From assembly GCF_049747295.1 (NCBI RefSeq), contig NZ_JBMHJM010000001.1, positions 1,674,001 through 1,738,000 of the forward strand: DNA of 64,000 nt, given 5' to 3'. Position numbers and translations under genes: made by a program. Shown piece by piece: positions 53,688 to 62,843 of this stretch; the first letter of the stretch is position 1; every line of letters starts with the position of its first letter. Under the pieces are notes generated by a model. The model ran no database searches, was not told the origin of the DNA, and was given only the letters and a program-made list of their open reading frames with translations. The DNA comes from Afipia sp049747295 (lineage in GTDB: Bacteria > Pseudomonadota > Alphaproteobacteria > Rhizobiales > Xanthobacteraceae).

Positions 53688-54941
53688 CTATTCGGCTGCG
53701 GCCTTGTGACCTCCATGCTTGTGGCCTCCATGCTGCGGACCGGGCTTGGGATTCAGCTCATTGATGAAGCGGACTTCTCCAGTCCCATTGTCGCCTGCAG
53801 CCCGGTAAGCCTCGATGGCTTTCTCCGCGGCAGCTCGTCCTAATCTTTGTCCTTTGTCGAGATTGCTGTGATTCCATTTGAAATCGATCGTGCTCGGCAC
53901 CTGAATTTCGACGACGGTGCCCTTCCAGGGCTTCTGCCCTGCCTCGGGATAACGAAGGTGATACTTGAAGAGCTTGACGTCGTCTTCGCCTACGGTCGCC
54001 GCAAAGAGCTGACATAGATTTGCGAGGGCATCATGCAGATTGTCAGGCTTACGGATTTGCTTGGCATCAACAATTCGGCTGATCCATATTTCATCCAGAT
54101 CAGGATGCTCCTCAAGCAAGCTCCTGAAATTAACCGTGTCCACCAGCGCACCCTCGCAATATGTGGCCCCGTCGATCTTGACGGTCTCCTCGACAAACGG
54201 GAGCGCCGAGCATGCGCAAAGCGTCGACGCCTCGATATCGCCTTTGTACCCTTTGTCTTTCATTGGGTAGTTGGAGAAGAACGCGAGCTCCTGTGCATCC
54301 AGATTCCACGCGTTGTGGAATATCCACGGCTTCCCTTTTTCAAAGAGCCTGTCGAACTTGATGCGCTTCATGAATTCGCTGTCCGGATAGTTGATCCTCG
54401 ACAAGCCAGTGATGTTGGACAGATACATCAGCGACGTCAGATAGCGAACCGCCGGATTTGGCGCCAACACCTGGTTGAGAAGCCATCCATTGATGTCCCC
54501 TCGGTCCCATTTCTGGTAATTTCTGCGCATGGGAGAATGATCGTACATGAGAGACATCGTCTCATTGAAAGCATCGACCATTTTGTGCGGTTGCCAGAGA
54601 TGCTTGTAGCTCTCAGGATTGAAGGCGAAGTCCATGATCGCGCGCGAATTACCGAACCAGTCCGAGCCGAACACCGAATTGATGGGAAAGCGTTCATAGC
54701 TCTCATCGTCGCGAAATACTTTATCGCGGAAGAACTGGTACGTTTGCTCGACTTCCCTGCCGTCGTCGCACTGGTTGTAAACAATCCCGACCCATGCACC
54801 GATACATGACAGCGACCACACGTTAAATTTTATGCCGGCGGAATGAAGGGCTCTTAAAGCTCCGATGTGCAATCCGGCGGCGGGACCACCCCCGCCAAGT
54901 GTAATTGCTCTTTTGGGAGTCGACTTTGCTATCTCCTTCAT
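53688..54941 (-). CDS. Patatin-like protein with altered nucleophile
   Basis: A 417-residue protein with the patatin glycine-rich oxyanion loop (TLGGGGPAAGLHIGALRAL, residues 14-32). Where patatins have G-x-S-x-G, this protein reads L-S-C-I-G (Ser45, Cys46 in WSLSCIGAWVG), so the nucleophile position holds Cys. The catalytic DG[GA] motif reads CEGALVD near 262, with Glu for Asp. The rest lacks a signal peptide and ends in a His/Gly-rich tail (HGGHKHGGHK). It may be an unusual hydrolase, an acyl carrier or a pseudoenzyme. It converges with the cyclase gene (24 bases) and lies next to AT-rich DNA. Confidence 0.82.
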   Translation of the reverse strand: MKEIAKSTPKRAITLGGGGPAAGLHIGALRALHSAGIKFNVWSLSCIGAWVGIVYNQCDDGREVEQTYQFFRDKVFRDDESYERFPINSVFGSDWFGNSRAIMDFAFNPESYKHLWQPHKMVDAFNETMSLMYDHSPMRRNYQKWDRGDINGWLLNQVLAPNPAVRYLTSLMYLSNITGLSRINYPDSEFMKRIKFDRLFEKGKPWIFHNAWNLDAQELAFFSNYPMKDKGYKGDIEASTLCACSALPFVEETVKIDGATYCEGALVDTVNFRSLLEEHPDLDEIWISRIVDAKQIRKPDNLHDALANLCQLFAATVGEDDVKLFKYHLRYPEAGQKPWKGTVVEIQVPSTIDFKWNHSNLDKGQRLGRAAAEKAIEAYRAAGDNGTGEVRFINELNPKPGPQHGGHKHGGHKAAAE

Positions 54942-55260
54942 GTGAACCCCCTCAATATGCGTTTGATATTAAATGTGCCCGCAATGCTCTCGTATTTAAT
55001 GAACTGGCAAACAGCTTAATTGCTTTGTTTAATATTGGAAAGCGCACGTCCGCGTGTACGGATATGACAGCAAAGCTGACGGAGTCACATCGCTGCTCAC
55101 GGATAAAAATTAAAGCAAATACAAAACACCAAAACGCAATCTGCTCGCTTGGAAACCATAATCGTAAACGCGCGAAGCCCGCCAGTCATGTTCGACTGGC
55201 GGGTTCTAATTGCTGTTCACCAATGCCGATCGCGATTCTGCGTTTGCTTTTTAGCATCCA
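54942..55260. other. AT-rich spacer with a 10-bp hairpin
   Basis: This 319-base spacer is visibly richer in A and T than its surroundings and has no credible gene. CCCGCCAGTC (55178-55187) and GACTGGCGGG (55194-55203) form a perfect 10-bp hairpin with a 6-base loop but no clean T run on either strand. It may end the minus-strand hydrolase transcript. The promoter of the patatin gene should lie near 54950-55050. Confidence 0.5.
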
Positions 55261-55899
55261 TCAAACATCGTGCGTCGCAGAGACGCGCCTCGCCGCGATC
55301 CACTGCTGCGCAAGCAAAAGATCTGCCTGCGAAAGTTCATGCCCGACTGGCACAACTCGGCGATCGACGTCTGCTCCGGCATCGCGCAGCATCGCGGCCA
55401 GCGATTCACCATTTTCAGAAGGAATGATCGGATCTCGCAAGCCCGACAAAATCAGCACAGACTTTCCCGCGAGATCGGCTTTTGGCGGCCGCGACAACGG
55501 CACCATCGCACGAACCAGCAAACCTCCGGCGAGAACACTTGGCCGAAGCAAAAGCGTCGCGGCCGCGATATTCGCGCCGTTGGAATAACCCAACGCAATT
55601 GGCGCGGCGATACCATACCGCTCGCGGGCATCCTCAACGAAATCGGCCAACTCGTGCGCACGCCGCACGACATCCTCTTCATCGAAAACGCCTTCCGCCA
55701 GACGGCGAAAGAAGCGGGGCATGCCGTGTTCGAGCACCTGGCCGCGAACCGACAACAAGGCTGAGCCCGGCGAGACCGCACGGCCCAAGGGCAATAAATC
55801 ATTCTCGTCGCCTCCGGTCCCGTGCAGCAGCAGAAGCGGCGGGGCTTCGAGCCGGGTGGCCGGCTCGAAGCGATGGATGAAAGATTGGCTTTGCGTCAT
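55261..55899 (-). CDS. Alpha/beta hydrolase, phospholipase/carboxylesterase family (MhqD-like)
   Basis: A 212-residue esterase. LLLLHGTGGDENDLL near 24 gives the oxyanion hole, GYSNGANIAAATLLL near 103-117 holds the nucleophile Ser, LSGLRDPIIP near 150 the Asp and VGHELSQAD near 183 the His, so the triad is complete. It overlaps the upstream dioxygenase gene by 4 bases (ATGA). In Bacillus the pair MhqO/MhqD has the same two families and protects against quinones. The match here is by family and arrangement. Confidence 0.88.
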   Translation of the reverse strand: MTQSQSFIHRFEPATRLEAPPLLLLHGTGGDENDLLPLGRAVSPGSALLSVRGQVLEHGMPRFFRRLAEGVFDEEDVVRRAHELADFVEDARERYGIAAPIALGYSNGANIAAATLLLRPSVLAGGLLVRAMVPLSRPPKADLAGKSVLILSGLRDPIIPSENGESLAAMLRDAGADVDRRVVPVGHELSQADLLLAQQWIAARRVSATHDV

Positions 55900-56831
55900 C
55901 GCGTAACTCCTTCCAGCGCAGGCAACACGTTCTCAATGTCCTTGCGATGCGGCTCGAGGAAAGACGGTAACTTCAATTCCTTGCCCAGCGATTCCACTGG
56001 TTCATCAACAGCGAAGCCGGGAATGTCCGTCGCGATCTCGAACAGGACACCGCCCGGTTCGCGGAAATAGATCGAGCGGAAGTAGTTGCGGTCCTTCTGC
56101 TCGGTCGGATGCATGCCGTGACCCATGACAAGCTTTCGCGCCATCGCAGCTTCCTCGGCATCGTCTGCCGCACGGAAAGCGATGTGATGCACCGAACCAC
56201 GCCCCTGCCTTCCCGGCAAAAAGCCCTTAGCTTCATAGATATCGACGATGTGTCCAAGCTCCGCGCCTGCCGTGTAACGGACCACGGAGCCTTCACGCGC
56301 GCTTTCCTTGAAGCCGAACACGTCGGTCAAAATTGCGCCGGTCTTCGTCGCATCGTCGAGCAGCAGCGTGACGCCATGAAAACCACGGATCGCGTGCTCC
56401 GCCGGGACATCACCGTTGCTCCAGCCTGGTTCGTTCTCTGCGCCCTGTACGCCGACCAGTGCAAGGCTCATCCCGTCCGGATCGGTGAACGGAAGCACCG
56501 CTTCGCCGAAGCGCTTCTCCAACGCCTGGTGCGCAATGCCCTTCTCGATGAAGCGGTGTGTCCAGTAGCCCAACGATCTTGCCGGTACACGGAAAGACGT
56601 CTGCTGGGCCTGGCCAACGCCGCCACGGCCGGCTGCGGCGTTCTCCCATGGAAAGAACGTGAGTATCGAGCCCGGCTGCCCGGTCTCGTTGCCGTAATAG
56701 AAGTGATAGGTGCCTGGATCGTCGAAATTGACCGTCTTCTTGACGAAGCGCAGTCCCAAGGCACGCGTATAAAAGTCGAAATTCCGCAATGCGTTACCAG
56801 CGATCGCGGTGACATGATGGATGCCGGACAT
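55896..56831 (-). CDS. Ring-cleaving dioxygenase, glyoxalase fold (MhqO-like)
   Basis: A 311-residue protein of two tandem vicinal-oxygen-chelate domains. It starts SGIHHVTAIAGNALRNFDFY (metal-ligand His near 5), followed by VKKTVNFDDPGTYHFYYG, and has VHHIAFRAADDAEE near 215 (second His) and REPGGVLFEIATDIPGF near 255-271 (Glu ligand). The iron ligands therefore look intact. It is the first gene of the two-gene operon with the MhqD-like esterase and is divergent from a LysR gene, an arrangement that fits a hydroquinone or aromatic-electrophile response. Confidence 0.9.
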   Translation of the reverse strand: MSGIHHVTAIAGNALRNFDFYTRALGLRFVKKTVNFDDPGTYHFYYGNETGQPGSILTFFPWENAAAGRGGVGQAQQTSFRVPARSLGYWTHRFIEKGIAHQALEKRFGEAVLPFTDPDGMSLALVGVQGAENEPGWSNGDVPAEHAIRGFHGVTLLLDDATKTGAILTDVFGFKESAREGSVVRYTAGAELGHIVDIYEAKGFLPGRQGRGSVHHIAFRAADDAEEAAMARKLVMGHGMHPTEQKDRNYFRSIYFREPGGVLFEIATDIPGFAVDEPVESLGKELKLPSFLEPHRKDIENVLPALEGVTR

Positions 56832-56959
56832 GATCTTCTCTCCTCATTTCGGGGCTCATCGCCCGTTGTTGAGGGGAATATTGGGCATCTTCATTCTATG
56901 GACAATTAGGCAAATCAAAGCATTACTGTCTATGATTTGGAAACAATAGTAGCCCGCCC

Positions 56960-57841
56960 ATGGACAAGCTTGCTAGCCTTCGCGCGTTCACCAAGGTCGT
57001 CGAACTCGGCAGCTTTTCGGAGGCCGGCCGGGCGCTACGTCTCTCCCGCTCCGCGATCAGCAAATACATCAATGATCTCGAAAACGAACTCGGCGTTCAG
57101 CTGCTGAATCGGACGACGCGGCAGGTCAGCCCGACAGAAAACGGCCAGGTCTATTTCGAACGCGCCATTGGTGTGCTGAGCGAACTCGACGCCGCAGATC
57201 AAGCCGTCACACATCTGCAGGCAACGCCGCGCGGCCTGTTGCGCGTCAACGCGCCGATGTCGTTCGGCACATTGCAGCTTGGACCGGCGATTGCCGAGTT
57301 CATGGAGCGCTATCCCGAACTTCGCATTCAGCTTGTGCTGAGCGATGCCCAGGTGGATCCAATCCAAGAGGGTCTCGACGTGACGCTCCGCATTGCCGAT
57401 CTTGAATCCTCCAGCCTGATTGCGCGCAAGATCATGCCGGTTGATCGGGTGGTCTGTGCGTCCCCGGATTATTTCGCGCGCCATGGCACACCGAAACATC
57501 CGAGTGACCTGCGCGATCATAACTGCCTCACCTACGGTTTCCTCTCCACCGGCAACCAATGGAAACTGACGGGGCACGACGGCGACCACTGGATTCAGCC
57601 GCGATGGACGTTGTGCGTCAACAACGCCGAAGTTCTGCGCGATGCCGCCATCAATGGCCGCGGCATCGCCGTCCTACCGGTGTTCATCGCATCAGATGCA
57701 TTGCGTGACGAACGGCTGCAAACGTGTCTCGCCGACTATCATCCGCCTGAACTCGCGCTCTATGCGATTTATCCGCCCACGCAGCATCTGGCTGTGAAGG
57801 TCCGGCTCTTCATCGATTTCCTCGTCGAGAGGTTTGGCTGA
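56960..57841 (+). CDS. LysR-family transcriptional regulator
   Basis: A 293-residue regulator: the N-terminal helix-turn-helix with FSEAGRALRLSRSAISKYINDL near 17-38 and QLLNRTTRQVSPTENG, then an effector domain starting TPRGLLRVNAPMSFGTLQLG near 90. It is divergent from the MhqO/MhqD-like operon with 128 bases between, the usual setting for a LysR activator that controls the divergent genes and itself. It is of the same broad subgroup as the LysR at 17.9 kb. Confidence 0.92.
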   Translation: MDKLASLRAFTKVVELGSFSEAGRALRLSRSAISKYINDLENELGVQLLNRTTRQVSPTENGQVYFERAIGVLSELDAADQAVTHLQATPRGLLRVNAPMSFGTLQLGPAIAEFMERYPELRIQLVLSDAQVDPIQEGLDVTLRIADLESSSLIARKIMPVDRVVCASPDYFARHGTPKHPSDLRDHNCLTYGFLSTGNQWKLTGHDGDHWIQPRWTLCVNNAEVLRDAAINGRGIAVLPVFIASDALRDERLQTCLADYHPPELALYAIYPPTQHLAVKVRLFIDFLVERFG

Positions 57842-57887
57842 TCAAGCCTCAGGTAAATAGGACTCTCAAAATCTGGCAATGCGCGAT

Positions 57888-58439
57888 CTACTCGCTCTGC
57901 ATCGCCGATTTGATCCAGCCGGCTTCATCGTGCGACGACAGCAAGGCCAGCGCTCTTTGCTGGAGGTCCGCCGTGCTCGCCTTGCCTTGCACCACTGCAA
58001 CCATCAGATCGCAGCGATGGGACACCGCCATCCCCACGGCTTGCCGCGTCGATCCGTCGCTCATGTTGAGGCTGTAGTTTCTTGTTCGGCCCGTCATGCC
58101 GGCGATCTGCACCACCTGGCCCGGCTGCAGCGGCCGAAAGCGCGGGGTAATCATGTCAAGATCCGCCACCCGATCAACCTCGTCGTCGTCCGCAACACCG
58201 GTGTCGCAATTGCAAAACCCGATCTTCGGTCGAACGTAGAGCTCCATCTCGCTGCCGCAGGTTGCCGCCTGGCAACGGTAAGCATGGCCAGGCGGCCAGC
58301 CATCCCGCGGAAACGGCCAAGCGATGCTTTGCCAGGCTTGGCCGCGCTCGGAAGCCCCGACATAGGCTGCGATGGCGATGACGGAAGACGCGATGAGCAC
58401 GAGCATCCCGGCCCCGATCATCGTCGTCTTTCGCACCAT
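57888..58439 (-). CDS. Membrane-anchored hypothetical protein with Cys cluster
   Basis: A 183-residue protein with an uncleaved-looking N-terminal hydrophobic segment (IGAGMLVLIASSVIAIAAYVG, split at residues 8-28). The outer part has WPFPRDGWPPGHAYRCQAATCG near 45-60 and GFCNCDTGVADDDEVDRVADL near 72-92, giving a C-x5-C ... C-x-C pattern that could bind metal or form disulfides. Family unknown to me. It begins 19 bases after the stop of the LVIVD-repeat gene, so they are probably one operon. Confidence 0.7.
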   Translation of the reverse strand: MVRKTTMIGAGMLVLIASSVIAIAAYVGASERGQAWQSIAWPFPRDGWPPGHAYRCQAATCGSEMELYVRPKIGFCNCDTGVADDDEVDRVADLDMITPRFRPLQPGQVVQIAGMTGRTRNYSLNMSDGSTRQAVGMAVSHRCDLMVAVVQGKASTADLQQRALALLSSHDEAGWIKSAMQSE

Positions 58440-58458
58440 CGCCAACCTCACTTCGTCA

Positions 58459-59901
58459 CTATTTGAGCCCCGCGACGTCACGCGCTTCGCCGGTCAATTC
58501 GAGAATGTGCAGACCCGTGTTGGCGCGGTCGACGATATAGATATAGCCGCGGTCATCGGTCTCCACATTGTTGGTTTGGATCGCCACGCGGCAGCGTTCC
58601 TTGCCATCGATGGTGACACAACGCTTATCCGTCGCAGCGGTAATCGACGGAATGAAGTATCCAACTTCCTTGGGGTGATAAGGATCGCGGATATCGAGAG
58701 CCCGGACGCCCGCGTTGAAGAAGGCAATGAAAGCCATCTTTTTGTAGAACACCGGATCCATGCTTTCGTTTGACGAGTGCGAACCAAATCGTCCCCCTCG
58801 TTCGCAAAACGATCCGCTGGCCTCAGGTACCGTGTAGCTCGAGATCATCATCGGCCGGCTTTCGACGGTGACATCGGCAAACCACACCATCTGCCGTGGC
58901 TCACCGCATTCATTGAGAATGGCTTCATCGACGATCATGACGATGTCACGGGTCTTGCCGTCCTTATCCTTGGCGAACTCCGCGATCGGCATATCCTTCA
59001 TCGGAAACGTCGTATGGGCGCCGTTGAAGGCCGACATGGGCATGCGCGATATTTCGGGGTACCGCAGATTCTCCGGCGTCGGCTCCTTCGGCCCATTGAT
59101 GAGCTTGTCGCGATCGACGATCTGCAGGAAGCCACCTTTGTTCGTGCCGTAGCCAAAATAAATGCGATTGGCCTTGGGGCCGAGCGAGATCGGTCCGTGA
59201 ACTTCCGTTGGAACAGCACCGGTCGACCCCGGCTCCTGACCGGGCAAACCGAAATCGCGAATTTTCACTGGATGAGCGGGGTCGCTGAGATCGTAAACCT
59301 GCGTCATGCGCTTCGTTCGCCAGTCCGGCGCGCCGGACACCAAAAAGGCGATGCCCGTGTCGCATTCCCACCAGCTCTTGTGCGTGTCCTTCAATCCGCC
59401 AATCCGCGTCACCAGAACCGGATTTGCCGGGTCGGCGACATTCCAGATTTCATGCGCCTCGCTGCCGAACGTGCGCAGCATATAGACCGCTGAGGGATCC
59501 CCCTTCGGCAGCGTCTTCCCGTCACACACGCGGACCATCTGCGCACCGCCGCTCTCATACTTTCCCTCTTGTCCGGGGATGTGGCGCAGATATTTGGGAT
59601 GAGCGGGGTCGGTCACATCGACAATGGAGGTGCCGTTCGGCTCGGCCTTGCCGGTTTGCGGGTTGATGGGATCCGGGACATCATCCGTACCGCCGTGATG
59701 ACCAATATAGGCAATCCAGCGGTTGCCTTGATGATGTATCGTCGGCTGATAGCCGGCGCGCGCCTGCAGATCATTCATCCCCACAAGCTTCATATTCTTG
59801 GCTTCCGGAGGAGCGCCAATAACTTGCTGCTGTGCAAGAAGCGGCGTGGACCATCCGGAAAAGACGACAAAAAGACATGCCGCAAGTTTTAGTCGATTCA
59901 T
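58459..59901 (-). CDS. Secreted LVIVD-repeat beta-propeller-like protein
   Basis: A 480-residue exported protein. ATG 59901 (second of two candidate starts) gives a signal peptide of about 24 residues ending TPLLAQ. The mature part repeats the LVIVD pattern, as in TSIVDVTDPAHPKYLRHIPG, IWNVADPANPVLVTRIGG, VYDLSDPAHPVKIRDFG, RALDIRDPYHPKEVGYFIP and IYIVDRANTGLHILELTG, which is expected to form a beta-propeller. It has no catalytic motif I recognise, so a binding or scaffold role outside the cytoplasm is likely. It probably shares an operon with the Cys-cluster protein. Confidence 0.87.
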   Translation of the reverse strand: MNRLKLAACLFVVFSGWSTPLLAQQQVIGAPPEAKNMKLVGMNDLQARAGYQPTIHHQGNRWIAYIGHHGGTDDVPDPINPQTGKAEPNGTSIVDVTDPAHPKYLRHIPGQEGKYESGGAQMVRVCDGKTLPKGDPSAVYMLRTFGSEAHEIWNVADPANPVLVTRIGGLKDTHKSWWECDTGIAFLVSGAPDWRTKRMTQVYDLSDPAHPVKIRDFGLPGQEPGSTGAVPTEVHGPISLGPKANRIYFGYGTNKGGFLQIVDRDKLINGPKEPTPENLRYPEISRMPMSAFNGAHTTFPMKDMPIAEFAKDKDGKTRDIVMIVDEAILNECGEPRQMVWFADVTVESRPMMISSYTVPEASGSFCERGGRFGSHSSNESMDPVFYKKMAFIAFFNAGVRALDIRDPYHPKEVGYFIPSITAATDKRCVTIDGKERCRVAIQTNNVETDDRGYIYIVDRANTGLHILELTGEARDVAGLK

Positions 59902-60290
59902 TTTCTTGCACACCCTATTTCAAATTCCCGCGTTTCCTCAGCGGTTGACGGCGCTTTATTTATTCCATGCGCCGTTCCCGTCGGTTGCCGCATCATCGCG
60001 AATAATGCCGACCGAGCTTCGAATGCTATGTCGAGTTTATTGAGTGAACAATTCGCGTATCGCGCACACCCCTCCTCATAAAAATGCTGCTTGCAAATCA
60101 GATTTTCCCTCGTGACGCGAGATAACGGGGGTGTTCGGTCATGAGCGATTGAACGCGCCCTGGATCAGGCAGGGTTTTCCGAAGTTCGCCACGCGTTATG
60201 GGATTCAGAGCAAGCTGCTCGAACGAGCGGCATCATTCGGAACGTCGTTGCAGGCGACCCCGGTCGCAACCCTCAGTGACGTAGTGAGGA
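59902..60290. other. Intergenic region between the LVIVD-repeat and histidine kinase genes
   Basis: This 389-base spacer contains the promoter of the LVIVD-repeat gene and the 3' end of the kinase transcript. I find no tRNA, no convincing ORF with a ribosome site and no strong terminator. Confidence 0.45.
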
Positions 60291-62843
60291 TTATGTATCC
60301 TGCAGGACCGAACGCAGGCGCCGAGCCAAGTCCGCCAAGCGGAAGGGCTTATCAATAATTGAAAACTCTCCTACCGCGTTGTGTCGTTCGAGCACGTCCT
60401 CTGCGTAGCCTGAGGTGAGTAAGATCTTGATATCTTCGCGTAGCAACCTGGCTTCGCGGGCCAGCTCAACACCGCTTATCCCGTTCGGCATGACGATATC
60501 GCTCAGCAGGAGCTCAAATTCCTGACCGCTGTGAAGTATTTCAAGCGCTTCCGCGCCATTCCGGGCGGATGAAACCTGATAACCCAAGCCGGTGAGCATG
60601 GTCGACGTGACGTCCAGAAGATCCTCATTGTCGTCAACCAATAGAATTCGCTCCGACCCTGCCGGTACAGCCATGGGTTGGGTCTGATTTGCTTCGGCAT
60701 CGGGCGTTTGCGTCCCCTTCGGCAGATACAAATCGATGGTCGTTCCCACATCGAGGACACTGTTGATGTCAATGTGTCCACCTGATTGCCGGACAAACCC
60801 ATAAACCATGCTCAGACCGAGCCCCGTACCTTTCCCGACCTCCTTCGTCGTAAAGAACGGCTCAAACACGCGATCCCGTACCTCTGGAGTCATCCCGCAG
60901 CCGGTGTCCGCGACGGATATCTGGACGTACGATCCGGGCAGACATCCGGCTACCGCAGATTTCTCATCCAATACTGCGTTCCTCGTTTGGATCTTGAGCA
61001 CCCCGCCGTCCTGCATGGCGTCGCGCGCATTCAGAGCCAGATTGAGAAGAGCTGTCTCCAGCAACGCCGGGTCGACACAGCACAGCCACAACTGATCATC
61101 GGTCTGCAGCATGACCTCGCATCGCGCTGCGACAGCCTGATGAATGAGTGCGAGAAATGCACAAATGAGCTGGTTCGCGTCGACCACTTTCGGGTTCAGG
61201 ACTTGCTGCCGCGAAAACGCAAGGAGTTGCGACGTCAGCTTTGTCCCCCGGTCAATCGCCCGTCGCGCCGTGGTGCCGTATTGCCGGATCTTACTGATAT
61301 CCGTGGCGTCTTCGATCAGCTCGAGATTTGCGGAAACGACCATAAGCAGGTTGTTGAAGTCGTGCGCAACGCCACCGGTGAGCTGGCCGACCGATTCCAT
61401 TCTCTGGCTATGGTGGAACTGCGCCTCGATGACGCGCTTTGCCTCGACGGCATTCTTGTGCTCGGTTATGTCTCGGAGGAAAATCGCGATGCCCTCGCAA
61501 GACGGGAACGCGTTGACCGCATACCAGACATTTCGGCGAGTGCAGAACACTTCGACGAAAGCCGGGCGTTGCTCCGAGATTGCGTCTCGAAGCTGGCTCA
61601 TGATTTCAGTCTCGGCGACATCTGGCATAACCTCCAACAATGTCATGCCGATGAGATTGCGATTTTCGATGAGTGTCCAAGCTGACCCATTGAGGTAGCT
61701 GATCCGCCAGTTCGGATCGACAATGACCACACTGTCAGTGGTACTCTCAAAGATCATGGTAATACGGGCTGCGGCTTCTTCAGCTCTCTCCTTCGCTTCG
61801 GACAACTCTTGCTCGCGATGTTCCAACGCGTCTGCCATCGTGTTGAAAGCTTCGGCGACTCCCGCGATTTCGGATTTCCCCCGGATATCTACACGGCGGA
61901 AAAATTCGCCGATCCGCCATCGGTTCGCAGCATCGACCAGCTGCCCAAGCGGATGATGAATAAACCGCCTCGCGCCGAGTGATATCAGCCCCAGCGTTAG
62001 CGAGGTGCTCAGGCAAATCAAGAAAATGCCACGCTGAGTACGGCGTTGAATCTCAGCAAAGGTCTGCACCTTGTCGAGACCGAAGCTGATGACAAGCCCT
62101 CCGTATTCGTCTCCCAGAGCCGAATAGCCGACAATCCGCCGCACGCCATCGACGTCGATAATATCCTCAGCGCGCCGATGGCCAGGCGAGAAACTCTTTT
62201 CAGGGGCCTTTCGCCCGACAAACTGAGCGTTGTCCGGATAGCGGGCGAGGAAAGTGCCATTACGGTCCATGATCGCAATCGCGGCTCCCGCCGGCACGCC
62301 TTTCTTGGCGATGTAATCGGCGAGCCAGTCGAGACCGATCGTCCCGATGATGATGCCGCCCATTTTGCTGTCGTCACCGTAGAATGGTAACGCAAACTGT
62401 ATCGCTCTTCGGCCGGATTGCAGACCGTACGAAAATTCGCCCACCGTGAAATCCCCCGTCTTGAGGATGCTGGCAAAATATGCCCGCGCGGAGACGTTGA
62501 CCGGCTTGTTGTAGGGATCGCAGAAGGTCTGGCCCTTCAAATCCGTCACGACAAGGGTGAGAAATGCGGGAAAGCGTTGCTTCACTGCTCCCAGGTAGGC
62601 ATTGCAGGCCTGCCCATCCCTCGCCTTTATCGACGGAAGTTCTGATAACACGATCAGGACTTGATGAATTCCCTGGACAATCTGCCGTTGCTCCTCCGCT
62701 GCAAGGTCGGCAAGATTGATCGCGTGGTTTTGCACTTCAATCTGACGCGAGCGGCGCAGGTCGAATTCATTGTAAGCTTGGATCGCGATCGCTGGCAGTA
62801 GAGCGACAAACACCAACACAAGCAGCCGCGATAAAAGGGTCAA
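60291..62843 (-). CDS. Hybrid sensor histidine kinase with Cache sensor and receiver
   Basis: An 850-residue membrane sensor. TM1 is at 5-25; a periplasmic double-Cache domain at about 30-270 has TIGLDWLADYIAKKGV. TM2 is near 275-295, then HAMP to about 350 and a PAS domain (VVIVDPNWRISYLNGSAWTL near 370). The H-box is GGVAHDFNNLL near 495, with the N-box LNLALNARDAM and G-boxes ADTGCGM and GTGLGLSMVYGF. A C-terminal receiver (ILLVDDNEDLLDV; phospho-acceptor in LLLSDIVMP near 782; DKPF) completes it. All catalytic parts are present. It starts with TTG. No partner response regulator or output gene is adjacent, so the ligand and output are unknown. Confidence 0.93.
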   Translation of the reverse strand: MTLLSRLLVLVFVALLPAIAIQAYNEFDLRRSRQIEVQNHAINLADLAAEEQRQIVQGIHQVLIVLSELPSIKARDGQACNAYLGAVKQRFPAFLTLVVTDLKGQTFCDPYNKPVNVSARAYFASILKTGDFTVGEFSYGLQSGRRAIQFALPFYGDDSKMGGIIIGTIGLDWLADYIAKKGVPAGAAIAIMDRNGTFLARYPDNAQFVGRKAPEKSFSPGHRRAEDIIDVDGVRRIVGYSALGDEYGGLVISFGLDKVQTFAEIQRRTQRGIFLICLSTSLTLGLISLGARRFIHHPLGQLVDAANRWRIGEFFRRVDIRGKSEIAGVAEAFNTMADALEHREQELSEAKERAEEAAARITMIFESTTDSVVIVDPNWRISYLNGSAWTLIENRNLIGMTLLEVMPDVAETEIMSQLRDAISEQRPAFVEVFCTRRNVWYAVNAFPSCEGIAIFLRDITEHKNAVEAKRVIEAQFHHSQRMESVGQLTGGVAHDFNNLLMVVSANLELIEDATDISKIRQYGTTARRAIDRGTKLTSQLLAFSRQQVLNPKVVDANQLICAFLALIHQAVAARCEVMLQTDDQLWLCCVDPALLETALLNLALNARDAMQDGGVLKIQTRNAVLDEKSAVAGCLPGSYVQISVADTGCGMTPEVRDRVFEPFFTTKEVGKGTGLGLSMVYGFVRQSGGHIDINSVLDVGTTIDLYLPKGTQTPDAEANQTQPMAVPAGSERILLVDDNEDLLDVTSTMLTGLGYQVSSARNGAEALEILHSGQEFELLLSDIVMPNGISGVELAREARLLREDIKILLTSGYAEDVLERHNAVGEFSIIDKPFRLADLARRLRSVLQDT

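Noticed and set aside
50304..54941. A complete Pycsar or CBASS anti-phage system
   Set aside because: The genes converge, the cyclase is a large SAM-ATPase-TPR protein of a common signalling type, the patatin lacks the standard Ser-Asp dyad, and no CD-NTase or TM effector is present.
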